Under the pieces are notes generated by a model. It did no database searches, was not told the origin of the DNA, and saw only the letters and a program-made list of their open reading frames with translations. Position numbers and translations under genes: made by a program. Positions 1-9,800 of a stretch of 64,000 bases of DNA are shown here, piece by piece. Source of the DNA: Acidobacteriota bacterium (GTDB lineage Bacteria > Acidobacteriota > UBA6911 > RPQK01 > JAJDTT01); the NCBI GenBank assembly GCA_028874215.1, contig JAPPLF010000007.1, positions 1 through 64,000 of the forward strand, in the 5' to 3' direction. Each line of letters opens with the position of its first letter. Within the stretch, counting starts at the first letter, position 1.

Positions 1-362
<362 letters not shown>

Positions 363-440
363 AGAATTTTTCGCTGCCGCGGAGATCAGTTGTCGCCTTG
401 AAGAGGCAAGGGTTGCCGCTTTTTCCAGATGAAGAGGGTT

Positions 441-558
441 TTCCGGTGACTATGGCGGAGGGGCTACACCTGTTCCCATCCCGAACACAGAAGTTAAGCC
501 CTCCAGCGCCGATGATACTGCATGGGTGACTGTGTGGGAAAGTAGGTCGTTGCCGGGA
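441..558 (+). rRNA. 5S ribosomal RNA
   Basis: This is a complete 5S rRNA lying about 78 bases after the 23S end, the usual rRNA operon order. It contains the conserved loop CCGAACACAGAAGTTAAG and the GCGCCGATGATACTG segment. Its ends pair: TTCCGGTGAC at the 5' side with GTTGCCGGGA at the 3' side, forming helix I. The boundaries are set from that pairing and may be off by one or two bases. No tRNA gene is seen in the spacer at 363-440. Confidence 0.96.
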
Positions 559-566
559 TTTTTGTG

Positions 567-593
567 AAAAGGGTCTCCTTGCGAGGCCCTTTT
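567..593 (+). terminator. Intrinsic terminator of the rRNA operon
   Basis: AAAAGGGTCTC and GAGGCCCTTTT form an 11-bp stem (one T-G pair) around the loop CTTGC, nine bases after the 5S end, followed by CCTTTTG. The position and U-rich right arm fit a terminator. The A-rich left arm would also give a short T tract for transcription arriving from the convergent mutL gene. Confidence 0.75.
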
Positions 594-656
594 CCTTTTG
601 TGTCTGCTTACCGTGATTCCGCTCGGCTGGGCCCGCAGTTCTCCCGTTCAGCCGGA

Positions 657-2492
657 TCAGATCCGCTTGAAGCCACGAAGGATCTCTTCGATACCGACCC
701 TGAGAACGATGGGACGCCCATGAGGACAGGTATATGGGGTCTCACAGACCATGAGCTGATCCAGGAGCCACTGGATCTTCTCCCGCGACAGTGGAGTGTT
801 GATCTTGATGGCGCTACGACAGGCCAGACTGATGGCGATCTTCTCCCGCCGGCGTCGAAGAGAAGAGGCCTCCGCAGTCCTGTGGGTTTCCTCACCCTGA
901 AAGTTGTTCATGATCTCCTGAAAGAGCTCCAGGGTGTCACATGATCGGGCCAGCGCCGGTACGCCGCGAACCAGGATCGTCCTGTCCCCGAACCATTCCA
1001 CGGCAAAGCCATTTCGGTTGAGATCATCCAGAATCTCCCCCAGCATAGCCTTCTGCTCAGGCGTCAATTCCAGCTTCAGCGGTTCCAACAGATACTGGGT
1101 CGGCGGATCTTCTGCGTCGCCCAACTCCTTGACGGCCTGGTCGAAGAGGATCCTTTCGTGCGCGACATGTTGGTCGATCAGTAGAACACCATCTCTGTCC
1201 GCCGCGACTATGAAGCTTTCGACGAACTGCCCCAGGACGACGGGGACCGAGCTGATGCCGGTGGTCTCCGGGATGTTGTCCAAATGAGGGTCGGCACCAC
1301 CTTCCCGAACCAGCGGTGCCGGCGCCGGAACGACGGAGTCTCGGCTGAGGCTGGCGCCCCCTTCGTGAGAGGGCGGAGAAAAGAGGCCAGCCGCGGTAGG
1401 GCCAGGACGCAATCGCGCCTGCATCGGAGGTCGGGGCGCATTTCGGGAGAAAGACGGCGGCAGGTCTCTCGCCAAGCTCGACAGATCGACTCTGCCTCGC
1501 TGCATGGCTTCCTCGACTGCGTGCAATACAGCGGAATGCACGGCCCCGCTGTGACGAAAACGAACCTCTGTTTTGGACGGGTGGACGTTGACGTCCACGT
1601 CCTCGGGATCGACCTCAAGAAAGAGCAGAACCCGGGCATGAGAACGGGCCGGCATGGCATCCCGGTAGGCTTGTCGAACGGCGTGGGCCATGACCCGGTC
1701 GCGGACCATTCGCCTATTGACGAACAGGAATTGGGACGCCGTACTGCTTCTATGGTCGTGAGGCAGAGAAACGTATCCGTTCACTCGAAGGTTGGACTTG
1801 CGGTAGTCGACGGGAACCAGGTTTTGCAGAAAGGACTCACCCAAGACCTGGAACACCCGGTCCTCGAGCCCCTCGGAAACATCCGCCTCCAGCAGCAATC
1901 GGCCATGGTGGGTGAAATGGAACCGGACGGACGGATAAGCGAGACAATAGTGGGTGAGCTGTCTCGTCAGGTGTCCAAGATCCGTAGAATAAGACTTTAG
2001 AAATTTCTTTCTTGCTGGAACGTTATAGAATAAATCCTCTACCAGAACTTCAGTGCCCCTGGCACAGGATATTTCTCGGACTTCGACGAGTTGGCCTCCC
2101 TGAATCTGCACTTCGGTTCCCGGATCCGCAGAACCGGACCGGGTATTGGGACAGGTCCTGAGCCTGAGACGCGAGACGGAAGCAATAGACGGAAGCGCCT
2201 CTCCCCGAAAACCCAGCGTCCGAATTCGCGTCAGATCTTCAAGGGTGCTGATCTTGCTGGTAGCGTGCCGCTCGAATGCGAGCCGGGCGTCGTCGGGACT
2301 CATTCCCACGCCGTTGTCGCGGACGCAGATCAGGCGCTGACCACCAGCCTCTCCCTGTACCGAAATCGAGGTCGCGCTCGCGTCCAGCGAGTTTTCCAGC
2401 AACTCTTTGAGAACGGAAGCGGGACGCTCGACGATCTCCCCTGCTGCGATTTGATGGGTCAGGACTTCCGGTAAAAGCTGAACCTTGCCCAT
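657..2492 (-). CDS. mutL: DNA mismatch repair protein MutL (endonuclease type)
   Basis: MutL is the mismatch-repair ATPase that couples MutS recognition to strand incision. The 611-residue protein has the GHKL ATPase motifs ELLENSLDA (30-38), DNGVGM (59-64) and GFRGEAL (94-100). A Pro/Ser-rich linker follows, then a C-terminal domain with DQHVAHER (440-447), ACRSAIK (557-563) and CPHGRP (589-594). These C-terminal motifs mark the latent-nuclease MutLs of bacteria without MutH. In the nuclease motif DQHAxxExxxxE, the A is V443 and the last E is D451, both conservative changes. It lies 54 bases after aspS, in line with hisS and aspS, but may have its own promoter. mutS is in the same window, 43 kb away on the other strand. 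Confidence 0.97.
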   Translation of the reverse strand: MGKVQLLPEVLTHQIAAGEIVERPASVLKELLENSLDASATSISVQGEAGGQRLICVRDNGVGMSPDDARLAFERHATSKISTLEDLTRIRTLGFRGEALPSIASVSRLRLRTCPNTRSGSADPGTEVQIQGGQLVEVREISCARGTEVLVEDLFYNVPARKKFLKSYSTDLGHLTRQLTHYCLAYPSVRFHFTHHGRLLLEADVSEGLEDRVFQVLGESFLQNLVPVDYRKSNLRVNGYVSLPHDHRSSTASQFLFVNRRMVRDRVMAHAVRQAYRDAMPARSHARVLLFLEVDPEDVDVNVHPSKTEVRFRHSGAVHSAVLHAVEEAMQRGRVDLSSLARDLPPSFSRNAPRPPMQARLRPGPTAAGLFSPPSHEGGASLSRDSVVPAPAPLVREGGADPHLDNIPETTGISSVPVVLGQFVESFIVAADRDGVLLIDQHVAHERILFDQAVKELGDAEDPPTQYLLEPLKLELTPEQKAMLGEILDDLNRNGFAVEWFGDRTILVRGVPALARSCDTLELFQEIMNNFQGEETHRTAEASSLRRRREKIAISLACRSAIKINTPLSREKIQWLLDQLMVCETPYTCPHGRPIVLRVGIEEILRGFKRI

Positions 2493-2499
2493 TGGGAGG

Positions 2500-2505
2500 A
2501 GTATA
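2500..2505 (-). promoter_or_regulatory. Candidate -10 element of mutL (leaderless)
   Basis: TATACT on the minus strand lies 7 bases before the mutL ATG. That spacing would put the transcription start at or next to the start codon. No Shine-Dalgarno sequence is present and I see no clear -35. The same arrangement recurs before several other genes here. Confidence 0.35.
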
Positions 2506-2546
2506 GCAACTCCCGCTCGGGGCCAGGTCTACGGAAATCCGGTATC

Positions 2547-4358
2547 TCAGGTCAGGCGCAAATGGAGTTCCCGTTGCTGGCGCAGGCTGACGCCCGACGG
2601 CGAGCCCGACATGAGATCCATTGCTCTCGCGGTCTTGGGAAAGCAGATCACATCGCGGATGGACTGTTCGCCCGCCAGAATCATCACGATTCTGTCCAGG
2701 CCCAGAGCAATACCGCCATGCGGGGGCACGCCAAAACGGAGCGCATCCAGGAGGAATCCGAACTTGGATTGCATTTCCTCCGGGCCGATCCGCAATGCCT
2801 CGAAGACCCGCGCCTGCAACTCCTGGCTATGGATACGAATGGATCCGCCGCCGATCTCGGTGCCATTCAGAACAACATCGTACGCCTTGGCACGGACCCG
2901 TTCCGGCGCGGTGTCCAACAGGTGCAGATCCTCCTCCTTCGGCGAGGTGAACGGATGGTGACAAGCCAGAAAACGGGAGTCCTCTTCGCTCCACTGCAGG
3001 AGCGGGAAATCGTAGACCCACAGACAGTCCTGCCGATTGTCGGGGATCAGGTTTTCCTGTTTTGCCAGATGGAGCCTCAGCACGGACAGGGTATTGTTCA
3101 CCTGCGATTCGGTTCCAGCCACCATCAGCAGGATGTCGCCGGCTTCAAGTTCACCCATTTCCGCCGCGAACCGAAGCACCGGTGCTCCGACGCTTTTGGG
3201 CAAGGAACTTCTGAAGCCACCTGCCGTGGACTTGATCCACGCCAGACCACCGGTTCCGAGCTCGGTGACAAACCGGGTCAATTCATCGGTCTCCCGGCGG
3301 GTGTAATCGGCCTTTCCGGGAACCCGGATTCCCCGAATGCACCCTCCTTCCCCCAGGATTCGGCGGAAAATCTGGAATCCGCTCTCCGCAAACGCGTTCC
3401 CCACGTCGCGCAATTCCAATCCGAACCGGGTATCGGGCCGATCCGTTCCGTACCGGGACATGGCCTCCCCGTAACTGAGCCTGGGGAAGGGAACTGTCAG
3501 ATCGTAACCGGCAACCTTGAAGATCCGTTGGAGCACGGACTCCACGAGCCGGAAGATATCTTCAGGTTGAACGAAGGACATCTCGATGTCGATCTGTGTG
3601 AACTCGGGTTGCCGGTCCGCTCGGAGATCCTCGTCACGAAAGCAACGGACGATCTGGAAATACCGATCGAAGCCGGAGACCATCAGGAGCTGCTTGAACA
3701 ACTGAGGCGACTGGGGCAGGGCGTAGAATTGCCCCCGGTGAACACGGCTGGGAACCAGGTAGTCCCGAGCGCCCTCCGGGGTGGATTTGGTCAGGAAGGG
3801 CGTCTCGATTTCCAGGAATCCCTGACTGTCCATGAGTTTGCGGGTTTCCAGGCAGATTTCGTGACGCAGCCGCACATTGGCCTGCATCCGTGGCCGGCGC
3901 AAGTCCAGATAGCGGTAACGCAGCCGGGTCTCTTCCGAAGTCCCCTGTTCCTCGGAAATGGGAAAAGGCGGGGTCCTGGAGGCGCTCAGAAGCCGGATTT
4001 CTTCCGCCCGAACTTCAACCGTGCCCGTAGGAATCTGGTCATTGACCGTCTCTTCTTCGCGATCGATCACGTTACCCACGACCGCGGCGACATCCTCGGA
4101 CCGAAGCTCTTTCGCCTTGTCGAGAACTGACCGGTCCTCCGCGCTTGCCACGACCTGGACCGTCCCTTCCCGATCTCTGAGATCCACGAAGATCAGGTTT
4201 CCCAGGTCCCGGGTCCGGTCTACCCACCCCATGACGGTCACACGTTTGCCCACATCACTTGGCCGTATCTCTCCACAGCGGTGGCTCCGGTGGAGACTCC
4301 CCATGCCGTCGATGTGGTAGGCAGGTCGATTCAGTGCTTGCTTGCCGGCGATTGCCAC
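2547..4358 (-). CDS. aspS: Aspartyl-tRNA synthetase, bacterial type
   Basis: This enzyme charges tRNA-Asp with aspartate. The 603-residue protein has the bacterial layout: an N-terminal OB-fold anticodon domain (about 30-130), a class II catalytic core with FLEIETPFLTKSTPEGARDY (181-200), motif 2 FRDEDLRADRQPEF (240-253) and motif 3 GGIALGLDRI (548-557), and the GAD insertion between. The residue after RD in the anticodon domain (52) is Leu, as in discriminating AspRS, rather than the His typical of non-discriminating enzymes. The GTG start at 4358 is chosen because AGGAGG lies 9 bases upstream, overlapping the hisS stop region. An internal ATG at 4304 fits other AspRS N-termini but lacks a ribosome site. 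It follows hisS by 18 bases and is surely co-transcribed with it. Confidence 0.97.
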   Translation of the reverse strand: MAIAGKQALNRPAYHIDGMGSLHRSHRCGEIRPSDVGKRVTVMGWVDRTRDLGNLIFVDLRDREGTVQVVASAEDRSVLDKAKELRSEDVAAVVGNVIDREEETVNDQIPTGTVEVRAEEIRLLSASRTPPFPISEEQGTSEETRLRYRYLDLRRPRMQANVRLRHEICLETRKLMDSQGFLEIETPFLTKSTPEGARDYLVPSRVHRGQFYALPQSPQLFKQLLMVSGFDRYFQIVRCFRDEDLRADRQPEFTQIDIEMSFVQPEDIFRLVESVLQRIFKVAGYDLTVPFPRLSYGEAMSRYGTDRPDTRFGLELRDVGNAFAESGFQIFRRILGEGGCIRGIRVPGKADYTRRETDELTRFVTELGTGGLAWIKSTAGGFRSSLPKSVGAPVLRFAAEMGELEAGDILLMVAGTESQVNNTLSVLRLHLAKQENLIPDNRQDCLWVYDFPLLQWSEEDSRFLACHHPFTSPKEEDLHLLDTAPERVRAKAYDVVLNGTEIGGGSIRIHSQELQARVFEALRIGPEEMQSKFGFLLDALRFGVPPHGGIALGLDRIVMILAGEQSIRDVICFPKTARAMDLMSGSPSGVSLRQQRELHLRLT

Positions 4359-4376
4359 TTCCCTGATCCTCCTCTC

Positions 4377-5639
4377 TCACGCCGATCTTACGTGTCGGGG
4401 GATGCCTCCCTGCTGCAATCGAGTCTGGGCGCCGTCAGACATTCTCTTGATGGAGTAAAGCCCGGTGCGAATCTCGTCGTCTCCGATGACGCAGGCGAAC
4501 TGCGCCCCGAGCCGATTGGCCAGGCGCATCTGGGCCCGTAGGCTGCGTCCGCCGAAGTCCACGTAGGCGAAAACCCCTTCTCGACGAAGATCTCGAGCCA
4601 GAATGAACGCCTTTTGCAACGACGCCTCATTCAGATAGGCGAGAAAGATCTCAGGCCGGGGGGAACGATAGCCTGCAGCCAATTCATTTTTCCGCGAAAG
4701 GAGGAGCACCAGACGCTCCAGACCCAGGCCAAAGCCGAACCCCTTCGCCGGTGGACCCTCCAGGAGCTCCGACAGTCCATCGTAGCGGCCCCCTCCCAGC
4801 AACGCGTTCTGCGTCGGGCCCAAACGATCCGTCACCATCTCGAACGTGGTCCGCACATAGTAATCCAGGCCTCGAACCAATCGAGGCGTCACCGCGTACG
4901 GAATCCCGATGAGATCCAGGAGGTCCCGAAAGCGCCGGAAGTGTTCCCGGCACTTCCCGCACAGGTGGTCAAGGATCGATGGCAGATTTTCGATGGTGGG
5001 AGAACACGACGGCCGCTTGCAGTCGAGAACGCGAAGGGGATTCCGCCGGGACCGCGTCTGACATTCTGCACAAAGATCCGATTCGGCCAGCAACCTTTCT
5101 TGGAGGACGCGAACGTAGGCCGGCCGGCAGGACGAACAGCCCACGGAATTCACCAATAGCCGGACTCCCCGAACTCCAAGGTCGTCCAGCAAGACATGGA
5201 GCATCTCCATCACTTCCGCTTCGATGCCCGGATGATCCGAACCCAGAACCTCGGCCCCGATCTGATGAAACTGGCGATAGCGGCCTTTTTGAGGTCTCTC
5301 CCTGCGAAACATGGGTCCGACATAGTAGAGCTTCGTCAGACTGCTCCCCCGATTCAGATGATTTTCCAAATAGGATCGAACCACGGGCGCGGTCCCCTCG
5401 GGCCGGAGGCTGATGCCACGGCCCCGTCGCGCCGGTATCGTGTACATTTCCTTCTGTACGATGTCCGTCTCCTGTCCGAGACTGCGGCAGAACAGATTGG
5501 TTTCCTCCAAAACCGGGGTCCGGATCTCGCCGTAGCCGTAGCGCCGAAACAGCAGGCGAGTCTTTTCTTCGATCTCCTGCCACAACTCCACGCTACCGGG
5601 GAGAATGTCGTGGGTTCCCCGAACTGAGCGAACGTTCAT
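4377..5639 (-). CDS. hisS: Histidyl-tRNA synthetase
   Basis: HisRS attaches histidine to tRNA-His. The 420-residue length is normal. Diagnostic motifs are LRPEGTAPVVR (78-88, motif 2), the histidine-binding LVRGLDYYVRT (254-264) and GGGRYDGL (282-289). The insertion region carries paired cysteines (168/171, 190/193, 227/230), common in this family. The C-terminal anticodon-binding domain is intact. This is the first gene of an apparent hisS-aspS-mutL operon. The 228-base gap separating it from accA holds no gene or tRNA that I can see. Confidence 0.97.
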   Translation of the reverse strand: MNVRSVRGTHDILPGSVELWQEIEEKTRLLFRRYGYGEIRTPVLEETNLFCRSLGQETDIVQKEMYTIPARRGRGISLRPEGTAPVVRSYLENHLNRGSSLTKLYYVGPMFRRERPQKGRYRQFHQIGAEVLGSDHPGIEAEVMEMLHVLLDDLGVRGVRLLVNSVGCSSCRPAYVRVLQERLLAESDLCAECQTRSRRNPLRVLDCKRPSCSPTIENLPSILDHLCGKCREHFRRFRDLLDLIGIPYAVTPRLVRGLDYYVRTTFEMVTDRLGPTQNALLGGGRYDGLSELLEGPPAKGFGFGLGLERLVLLLSRKNELAAGYRSPRPEIFLAYLNEASLQKAFILARDLRREGVFAYVDFGGRSLRAQMRLANRLGAQFACVIGDDEIRTGLYSIKRMSDGAQTRLQQGGIPRHVRSA

Positions 5640-5650
5640 GATGGGGCCCG

Positions 5651-5656
5651 ATTATA
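5651..5656 (-). promoter_or_regulatory. Candidate -10 element of hisS
   Basis: A perfect TATAAT on the minus strand sits 11 bases before the hisS ATG in an otherwise GC-rich gap. The start codon has no AGGAGG-type sequence, so a nearly leaderless transcript is likely. No convincing -35 was found at 16-18 bases. Confidence 0.4.
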
Positions 5657-5867
5657 CCCTACCCCCTGGATTCGAAAGCCGGACAGGGCTCACGTCAGGG
5701 AAGGGTCTCCTCCGGGAGACGGAGAGGGGGCTGTTCCACCCGGGCTGCGGTCCCGCATTCGGATTAGCGTGAATTATGGGCGTCTCGTGAATCCTGTACC
5801 GGAGATCAGGACCGGCCCCGCACCGGCGGCGGTTCTTGGCGAAGACCGCTGAAGAGTCCGGGTCAAC

Positions 5868-6791
5868 TCATACCCGGCTCGCGTACTCTCCGATTTTCCG
5901 GAACTTCTCATGACGAGAATCGATGCGATCCTGGGGATCCAGAGCGGAAACCTCTTCCAGGTGGCGGGAAAGCGCCCGGGACAGTTCGCTCGTCGTCTGG
6001 TCCCAATCGTTGTGGGCGCCTCCCGGAGGCTCCGCCACGATTTCATCGACGATTCCGAACCGCTTCAGATCCGGAGCAGTGAGCTTCAAGCTCTGGGCGG
6101 CCTCGCGAACATGATTCTGGTCCTTCCACAAGATGGCGGAGCAGCTCTCCGGAGAAATGACGGAGTAGATGGAATTCTCCAGCATGAGGATCCGATCGGC
6201 CAGACCCACCGCCAAGGCGCCTCCGCTGCCACCTTCTCCCAGAACGGTCGCGATGACGGGGACCCGAAGTCCGGCCATGGAACGCAGGTTGTAGGCGATC
6301 GCTTCCGCCTGTCCCCGCTTCTCGGCTCCCAGCCCCGGATAGGCGCCAGGAGTGTCGATAAAAGTGAGAACGGGACGCCCAAACTTCTCGGCCAGCTTCA
6401 TCAAACGCAACGCCTTGCGGTATCCCTCAGGCTTCGGCATCCCGTAATTGCGCTCCAGGCGCTCCTTGGTATTACGCCCCTTCTGGTGGCCCAAGACCAT
6501 GACGGGAGCGCCCTTGAAACTGGCCATTCCGCCCACGATCGCCCGGTCGTCAGCAAACTTGCGGTCGCCGTGGATCTCCCGGAACGAATCGAACAGACGG
6601 TCGAAGCAATCGAGGGTGTAGGGTCGATCCTGGTGCCGGGAGATCTGCACTCTGTCCCACGCTTTCCCAGGGGACGCCGGACTGGTCCGGTGCTCATCCG
6701 GCTGACGAGTCTGTTCCTGAGCCTGGAATCGCGAACGCTCTTCCATCGGACCTCTGAGTGAAACGACTTTTCGTGCCTTCTCAATGGTCAT
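5868..6791 (-). CDS. accA: Acetyl-CoA carboxylase carboxyltransferase subunit alpha
   Basis: AccA is one half of the carboxyltransferase that makes malonyl-CoA for fatty-acid synthesis. Family blocks are clear: RPYTLD, DDRAIVGG, GHQKGR, GMPKPEGYRKALRL, FIDTPGAYPG, LGEGGSGGALA and YSVISPESC. I start at the ATG at 6791 (307 residues), which matches the usual length and lies 100 bases after dnaE. The reading frame is open back to 6929, but that extension would overlap dnaE and is not conserved-looking. The N-terminal 60 residues are basic and lack the usual coiled-coil. dnaE-accA is a common bacterial gene pair, so co-transcription is likely. accD is not in the window. Confidence 0.95.
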   Translation of the reverse strand: MTIEKARKVVSLRGPMEERSRFQAQEQTRQPDEHRTSPASPGKAWDRVQISRHQDRPYTLDCFDRLFDSFREIHGDRKFADDRAIVGGMASFKGAPVMVLGHQKGRNTKERLERNYGMPKPEGYRKALRLMKLAEKFGRPVLTFIDTPGAYPGLGAEKRGQAEAIAYNLRSMAGLRVPVIATVLGEGGSGGALAVGLADRILMLENSIYSVISPESCSAILWKDQNHVREAAQSLKLTAPDLKRFGIVDEIVAEPPGGAHNDWDQTTSELSRALSRHLEEVSALDPQDRIDSRHEKFRKIGEYASRV

Positions 6792-6891
6792 AAGCTCACT
6801 TCGAAGGTCACGTGGGTAGTTGTTTGTGAGCCGATCGGGCGGCACGAGTCGTGCGGCTGCGAGAATTCGACTCCTGTTTTCGGATCGGACG

Positions 6892-9800
6892 TCAGGCCCG
6901 AGTATACAAGGTGACGGAGCTTTTCCCAAAAAGATCTTCCACCGCGGTGACGAAGGAAGGAATCGGGTTCACAGCAAGCTCCTCCTCTGGGATCAGTCGA
7001 ATCCGGTACGCCTCCTGCTCGACCAGCTCGAACCTCAGGGGGCACTTTCCAGGGTGGCGGATCACCAGGTCGTGGAGGCCACTGACCTTGTCGTTGTCGA
7101 GGGAGGGCAATGGGATGGTGATCCGTGCGGACTGGACGGCTCCGTTCCAGAGACTGTCCAAGGGGACCAAGTCGGAACAAAGAATGCGCACCTTGCCGCG
7201 GGCGTCCGCTTCGCAGCGGCCGCGCAACAACACAGGGGGAGCCGACTCCAAAAGGGATTGGAACTTCCGATAGCCCTTGGGCCAGACCAGAACTTCAACG
7301 CTTCCTGCGAGGTCCTCCAGAACGAAGGTCGCCATGGCGTCTCCCTTTCGAGTCGTCAGACGCTTGACCTCGCTGATCAAGCCTCCGATCGAGAGTTCCC
7401 GGCCTGCCGTCTCCTCGGAAACCTCATTCGTCCGGATGTCCGAGAAGCGAGCCAACTCGGCCTGGTATCCCTTGAGTGGGTGACCGGTCACATAGTGCCC
7501 CAGAGCCTCTTTCTCATGCCGCCACTTCAGGTCGTCCGGCCACTCTTGCCCGGATTCATTTCCGGGCGCTGGCGCCGCCTCCGTTCCCGTCGGCGACTGG
7601 AAGAGATTCAACTGTCCGCTGAGCCGGTCCTTCTGCGCCTTTTGCCCCCTCTCGATGGCGCGGTCCAAGTTCTCCAGCAATCCCCGTCGAGTCGGGCTCA
7701 GGCAATCGAATGCTCCGGACTTGATCAACGCCTCCAGGACCCGTTTGTTGAGGGTCCTCAGGTCTACATATTCCAGGAAGTGGGAAAAACTGGTGAAGGA
7801 CTCCACGTCATCTCGACACGAGAGAATCGACCGGATGGCTGCCTCGCCCACGTTGCGGATGGCGGCGAGACCGAACTCGATGCTCTCCCCGCGGGCTGAG
7901 AAATGGAGAGTTCCACTGTTGATGTTGGGTGGCAGAATCCGTATGCCCACGTCGCGGCACTCGTTCAGGTACTGGACCATTTTGTCGGTGTTGGAGATTT
8001 CGCTGGTGAGCAGGGCCGCCATGAACTGCACCGGATAGTGGCTCTTGAGCCAGGCGGTCTGATAGGCCAGGATCGCATATGCGGTCGAGTGGCTCTTGTT
8101 GAAACCGTACCCGGCAAACTGCTCGATCAGGTCATAGATCTTCTGGGCCTTCTTCGGGTCGACGCCCCGTTCCCGGCAACCCGCCAGGAATTTCTTCTTC
8201 TGGCCCCGCATGACCTTCTTCTTCTTTTTTCCCATGGCCCGGCGGAGCAGGTCGGCTTCACCCAAAGAGAAACCAGCCAGTACACTGGCAATCTGCATGA
8301 CCTGTTCCTGATAGACGATGACCCCGTAGGTCTCCCGCAGGATCTCCTCCAGTTCGGGCACTTCATACCGAATTCGGACCTTGCCGTGCCGGCGGTCCAC
8401 GAAATCGTCGATCATTCCCCCCTGGATGGGTCCGGGGCGATAGAGGGCGTTCATGGCGATGAGGTCCTCGAAACGGCTGGGCTGGAGCCGTTTCAGGATT
8501 TCCCTCATCCCCCGCGACTCAAACTGGAAGATGCCGGTGGTTCGGCCTTCGCTGAAGAGCCGGAAAGTTTCTTCATCCTGGAGATCGATTTGATCCAGAT
8601 CGATCTTCGGGTTCGACTGCTCTCGAATCTGCTCCAAGGTCTGTTCGATGAGCGTCAGTGTGGTCAGCGCCAGGAAATCCATCTTGAGCAGCCCCAGCCG
8701 CTCAAGGTCGTTCATGGTGTATTGGGTCGTGATTTCATCCTTGCTGGACTTGTACAGGGGGATGAGATCGATCAGCGGTCTCGGGGCAATGACGATGCCT
8801 GCGGCGTGAGTGGAGGCATGCCGGGCCAGTCCCTCCAGGCGCTGTGCCACGGTCATGAGTTGCTGGTAACGCTCATCGCCGGCAGTGAGGTCCCGGAGCT
8901 CCTTGACCGTCTTCAGAGCCTTTTTCAAGGTGACATCAGGACCCGAGGGGACCAGGCGGGCGATGCGGTCAACCTCTCCGTAGGGAATGTTCAGGCCGCG
9001 TCCAACGTCCCGAATCGCTCCCCGGGCAGCCATGGTTCCGAAGGTGATGATCTGACTGACGTTGTCACGGCCATACTTCCCGGTCACGTAGTCGATGACC
9101 TGGTTCCGGCGATGCATGCAGAAGTCGATATCGATGTCGGGTGGAGTGACACGTTCCGGATTCAGGAAACGTTCAAAGAGCAGACCATACTGGAGCGGGT
9201 CCACATCGGTGATCTGCATGGCATAGGAGACCAGACTGCCGGCAGCGGACCCCCGTCCGGGACCCACGGCGATCCCTTGTTCCCGCGCGTATCTCATGAA
9301 ATCCCAGACGATCAGGAAATATCCGGAAAAATTCATTTTCTGAATCATGGCGATTTCCTGATCCAGACGCTGGGAATACTCCTGGACCGGATGGGCCGGC
9401 CCGTCCGAGCCCGGCTGCTTTTTCAAGGTCTCCAACCGCCGGGAGAAACCCTCCCTGACCACGGACTCGAAGTAGGAATCCAACGTATTTCCCGCCGGAA
9501 CTTCGAACTCCGGAAACACCGATCCACCATCTTGCAAACGGAATTCACACTGCTCGGCGACAGCAAGGGTATTGGAAAGCGCGCCGGGGACGTGGCCGAA
9601 GAGTTGGGCCATCTGCTCCGGGGTCTTCAAGAAAAATTGATCGGTCCGGTAGCTCAGCCGGTTGGTGTCCTGGACCGTCTTTCCGGTCTGGATGCATAGC
9701 AGAACATCATGGGGAAACGAGTCGTCCTGGGAGAGGTAGTGGCAATCGTTGGTCGCCACCAGCGGGAGATCCAACTCCTTGGCCAAACTCAGGATTCCGG

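Noticed and set aside
363-440. tRNA gene in the 23S-5S spacer or other gaps
   Set aside because: No T-loop (GTTCRANNC) with a matching acceptor stem was found there or in the other intergenic gaps.
2562-4130. 522-codon plus-strand frame inside aspS
   Set aside because: Antisense shadow; the minus-strand frame has all class II synthetase motifs.
7903-9699. 598-codon plus-strand frame inside dnaE
   Set aside because: Antisense shadow of the polymerase core; dnaE motifs are intact on the other strand.
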